Shown: positions 60,593 through 64,000 of the stretch, piece after piece
Numbering within the stretch: the first letter of the stretch is position 1
Layout of the letters: each line of letters starts with the position of its first letter
Assembly: GCA_023213395.1 (NCBI GenBank)
Contig: CM041465.1
Coordinates: forward strand, 187,309,741-187,373,740
Direction of reading: 5' to 3'
Origin: Cycas panzhihuaensis
Taxonomy: Eukaryota; Cycadophyta
Length of the DNA: 64,000 bases
The notes under the pieces: model-generated
The model's input: only the letters and a program-made list of their open reading frames with translations
What the model was told of the DNA's origin: nothing
Databases searched by the model: none
Made by a program: the position numbers and the translations under genes

Positions 60593-60950
60593 TATTTGGC
60601 CAACTAATAAGAAATTCTTTTTGAATAGAGGGATATGAATTACATCATTGATGTACTAAGTCTCTCCAAAATCTATTGGGATAAACACATTTCTTTTACC
60701 TATTACTTCTCAGGAAGTATTATCTCTAAATATTGTCTTGCTTATTTGAGAGTTATCCAACTTCTTAAAGCATTCCATCCTATGCATCATGTATGTAGAA
60801 CACCATAAATTAATGAACCAATTATGGTCTTCTTTATCGGTTATGATACTTGATAAAAAATACCTCTTATTTTCCCTTGGTCCTTTAATAGTTACATTAG
60901 CAATTCCTCTTTCCATGTTAGATCTTTTGAGGAAGTAATTATTTTCTAAG
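60593..60950 (-). pseudogene. Copia-3 protease relic
   Basis: 60916-60710 reads RYFLSSIITDKEDHNWFINL, then WCSTYMMHRMECF. The active site, usually WxIDSGCSxHM, has Asp changed to Asn (FINLWCS). After a stop the end HIPLFKKNFLLVGQ is recognisable near 60620. Confidence 0.8.
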
Positions 60951-61600
60951 CATTTACTTCTATTGTAATAGAAACATGGTATTATTTGTCTTCATCTTTC
61001 TCTAAGACCTCTACCCCTTTTTCCTTGGTTGCTTCCTCTAGAGTTTTATTATCTAACTCTAGATTTTTGAAGTCCATGATTTTGATTTTGATTTCTAAAG
61101 CCTTAACCTAGGTTCCCATGATATTAGCCTTGGTTTCCATGGAATTGACCTTGATGAAAATTTCCTTAGTTTTTATAAGTTTATCCTTTAGCATATTGAT
61201 TTAAACCTTTAGGGGATTGACTTCTTCCTCTTGAACTTTTGCCTTTATAAAATGGCCTAATCCTAGCCTTAGTGGTAAATGTATGCTCTAAGGACTCACC
61301 TCCATTTTTATTTTCCTCAACTACTAGTAGAATACTACTTAGTTGATCAATTTTTAGTATTGTAAAGTCCTTTGAAACCTCCATACTAATGTTAACTATT
61401 TCAATCCTTTTAAATTCACCTACACTTCTTAGAACATTTGCAATAATATTTTGCTCATTAATATCTTCTCTTAGGGCCCTTATTTGATTGACCAACCCTT
61501 GAATTTTGATAATAAAGTCTTTAAACCCTTTATTATTATTCATGTGATAATTTTCAAATCTTATCCTTAAAATTTATAGCTTTGTTATTGTTAGGAATAT
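60951..61600 (-). pseudogene. Copia-3 gag relic, C-terminal part
   Basis: 61543-61181 reads KGFKDFIIKIQGLVNQIRAL, SVGEFKRIEIVNISMEVSKD and IDQLSSILLVVEE, matching the copia-U Gag line by line. A Gly/Gln/Asn/His-rich segment (GQFHGNQG, YHGNLG, FRNQNQNHG) follows near 61175-61080, then an RGRG patch and a decayed zinc knuckle (IPCFYYNRSKCLENNYF). The text begins at about 61600. TGTTAGGAATATTA at 61589 may be the edge of another insertion that removed the N-terminus. Confidence 0.8.
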
Positions 61601-62573
61601 TAATATTAGCTTTATATTAATATTAGTTTTATGTTAATGTTATCTTTTGATCACATGTGTAAGTGTGAATTTAAGTGATGTAAAGGTTTGGTTTTATAAA
61701 GTTTATGTTAATTGTTAATTATTATGTGAAGGTCATTGAAATGCGCAACTGCCCATTTCAACGAACCTCTCTTTCTTCAAATAGCCTCTCCTAGATTTTA
61801 GGAATTGGTTCTAGGAATCTAGGAGACCGTGATAAGCCTGTTTTAATGCCTGGTTTCTATATGTAGAGGGTAATATAGTCAAGGTTTTATGTAAAGTTTT
61901 ATAAGTGAATAAATTCATACATCTACTTCATATAGATGAAACACACACATGCAAAGATTAAATTAACATGCAACAAAGGTAACATAAACATATATAATTA
62001 TCCATAATTCAAACTGGGATGACTATTCAATAGTAGGGTGCTTATTTTAATTAGGCACTAAGGACAATAATATTATGTATGCATATTGACCATACAGGAA
62101 AATGGCCATATAATAATACAATGTAATGGACAAATACAAATGCAATACATATGTAATGCTTGTAAATACTAGCTTAAATATATATTCATTATAGATAAGC
62201 TTATAATAAACCAAACATAAACATAAGAAGACCCAATAAATATTATACAATAGACATCTTAGATGCAGATATTTCTCGTGGATATAAAAAATAGTACACT
62301 TACATAAATTACCTAGATATAGATTATCACAGATTATACAAACCTATAGATAGATTAAACAAACATAGATGTGTGTATGATACTGGACTAGAATCATTAC
62401 TTTATACAATACATAAATAAATAATGACAAGGGCATATATAGAGTAAAAATACTTCCTCTTAAAACATATGCATATAATGGTAGAACTAAGTAAAATAGA
62501 ATCATCACTTCCTCTTAAAAGATATGCTCATAATGTAGAATTGAATAAACAAAATATCAGACTTAAGCACAAT
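61601..62573. other. Copia-3 leader or inserted sequence, no gene
   Basis: AT-rich, with no coding text. It lies between the PBS and the surviving gag. Its left edge looks like an LTR start (TGTTAGGAATATTA), but no partner is present. Confidence 0.4.
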
Positions 62574-62588
62574 GGTTTTGATACCAAA
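62574..62588 (-). other. Copia-3 primer binding site
   Basis: On the minus strand TTTGGTATCAAAACC, three bases after the LTR end GACATCA. It matches the initiator-Met-tRNA type site for its first eight or nine bases after TT. Confidence 0.7.
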
Positions 62589-62591
62589 TAT

Positions 62592-64000
62592 TGATGTCTT
62601 AGGGTACTTTCAAACATATACGAAGATTAAGAAGAATAGAAAAAATGATCTAAAGGAGTGGTGGTGTTGATGAATACTAGGGTATTTGACCCCTATAATA
62701 ATATAGGCAACATTGTGAGGGTACCTCACTATCCACTATTAGATACTGTTGATAAGCATTGAAATGTATTTCCATGAACCACCATATGCTACCATGCCAA
62801 AATAGTATTGATATATTTCCATAAGGTGATGGCCCCAATATGGGCATTATCCCTACTTGAGAACTTATATCCTACATCTATATTATATACATAGGAATTT
62901 TTATCTAAAGAAGGCAGGTATCTTGGATGAGAGGAGATCAGGTTAACATGAATAATGAGTAAAGGATTGGGAATATAATTAATAGGAAAATGGTTTAGAT
63001 AGACTCATATAATAAGAGCATATATAATATAGAAATTAGGTTAGTTGGCATAATAGGAATTCTCTATAGACAAAAATTCTAAACAAGGACACATAAGATG
63101 GATATACTAAAAGCTAATATAAACTATAAAGGATTATAGAGAGATTATGGGATGATAGGGAATAATATAACATAGGAGTGATATTAGGAAGAAGAAAGTG
63201 TGGGGTTTAAGGAAAGAATAAGAAGAAAGAGGGCATGATGAGTATTACATATTAGTACATAATAATTTAGATAGAAACATATAAAGAGGGTGTGTAAGAA
63301 GTAAAACTTAAGCATAAAGTATTACAAAGGGGTGATAGGAAGATAGAGGATAAGAATGATAAGGTGGCTTATAGATGATATTAGAAGATGAGGGGTGTGG
63401 AGTTTTAAAAGGAAAAATGCAAGTGATGAGGCATAGGAGCTATGGTGTACTTTCTTTATGGATAGATAATTTGTATAGAACTATAAGAGAGGTATGTATA
63501 GGAAATGAAAAGTGAAGTAAGGGTGATAAGAGACAGCTATGATGTAGGATATGAGAAATATTAGATAATATAAACATATAAGAGATGAAAATTTAAATAA
63601 GGATGAAAAATGGTAAAGATAATATGGATTAGGAATGAGCGTAGTGAGTAATATATGTAGAGGATCAATAGAAGAATAGGGTATGAGTTATGGTGAGAAT
63701 AATAAGCATTATATATTAAGGTATGCATAAGTGTTTGTATATATATGTGTGAGAGAGAGAAAGATGTGAGAGATGAAAATAAAAGTATGAGTTATAGGTG
63801 GTAAAGGTGATGTAAGCTATAAGCAATATTAGAAAATAATGTATATGCTAGGTTAATAGGGAAAATAAAGGGAATGAGAGATAGACAACATGATGGATGT
63901 TTTACGTGTATGGAAAGTTTATATAGGTGTATTTAAGATATATATATATATATATAAGAATTAAGGTAGATGAGAGATAAATATGACAAGAGTTAGGGGC
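62592..64000 (-). repeat. Probable copia-3 5' LTR region and purine-rich DNA
   Basis: Starts TGATGTCTTAGGG next to the PBS, as an LTR would. The other end is not in the window or is not recognisable. From about 62930 the plus strand is strongly depleted in C and carries loosely repeated words (GAGATGAAAAT, AACATATAAGAG, GGTGATAAG). No gene seen. Confidence 0.45.

Larger units (their letters stand above)
58800..62591 (-). mobile_element. Copia-3: Ty1/copia relic
   Basis: Minus-strand element in the order LTR start (right), PBS, gag, PR, INT, partial RT. It is related to copia-U: the post-INT linker and Gag repeats are similar in kind. RT text stops near 58800, and no RNase H, PPT or 3' LTR is recognised. 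The N-terminal part of gag is also missing. Confidence 0.8.

Overview
This is a plant nuclear window, almost certainly from a large, AT-rich, repeat-rich genome. A gymnosperm or other slow-turnover giant genome would fit, but the sequence does not prove it. I find no intact host gene, no rRNA or tRNA gene, no CRISPR array and no bacterial-style operon. Almost everything recognisable is an old LTR retrotransposon, broken by frameshifts and by stop codons that mostly sit where Gln (CAA/CAG) is expected. That pattern is what C-to-T decay of methylated DNA would leave. The long open frames at 30.2-33.3 kb are reads through a (TA)n microsatellite.

Layout. (1) 1-4561 and 11934 to about 16000: a plus-strand Ty3/gypsy element of the Tat type (PR, RT, RNase H, INT), with a second, plant-type RNase H downstream of INT and a repeat-rich 3' tail. 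It is split inside INT by (2) a minus-strand Ty1/copia element at 4562-11933 with two 361-bp LTRs, a PBS and a PPT. That element carries a 636-bp GC-rich LTR-like insert bracketed by 264-bp direct repeats. (3) 15060-15850: two minisatellite fields. (4) 17951-42277: a large tandem segmental duplication, unit 1 at 17951-27716 and unit 2 at 27717-42277, about 93-94% identical by hand sampling. Each unit holds a gypsy RNase H-INT fragment, a microsatellite, an antisense unknown pseudogene and a plus-strand copia element. Unit 1 alone has a 1014-bp TRIM-like insert (perfect 5-bp TSD) with four tandem PBS-bearing 43-bp units. Unit 2 alone has a 2914-bp composite LTR insert (near-perfect 5-bp TSD), a ~3-kb (TA)n tract and an enlarged CT tract. 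(5) 34725-44836: the only copy of that copia family with both LTRs (280 bp each). It interrupts the antisense pseudogene, whose other half lies at 44837-45260. (6) 46093-53166: another minus-strand copia element with LTRs. (7) 53167-55520: a second plant-type RNase H relic and its repeat tail. (8) 57293-57905: a tandem duplication. (9) 58800-62591: a third minus-strand copia relic, with a possible LTR and purine-rich DNA to the window end.

How the pieces relate. The nesting gives a relative history: gypsy elements and the antisense gene first, then copia insertions into them, then the tandem duplication, then the TRIM and composite insertions and the microsatellite growth in single units. The most unusual objects are the TRIM with repeated primer-binding units, the composite insert whose two termini are both U5-type ends and which carries an unrecognised gag-like gene, the INT-then-RNase H order of the Tat element, and the Q/G/F-rich 19-residue repeats in the copia Gag.
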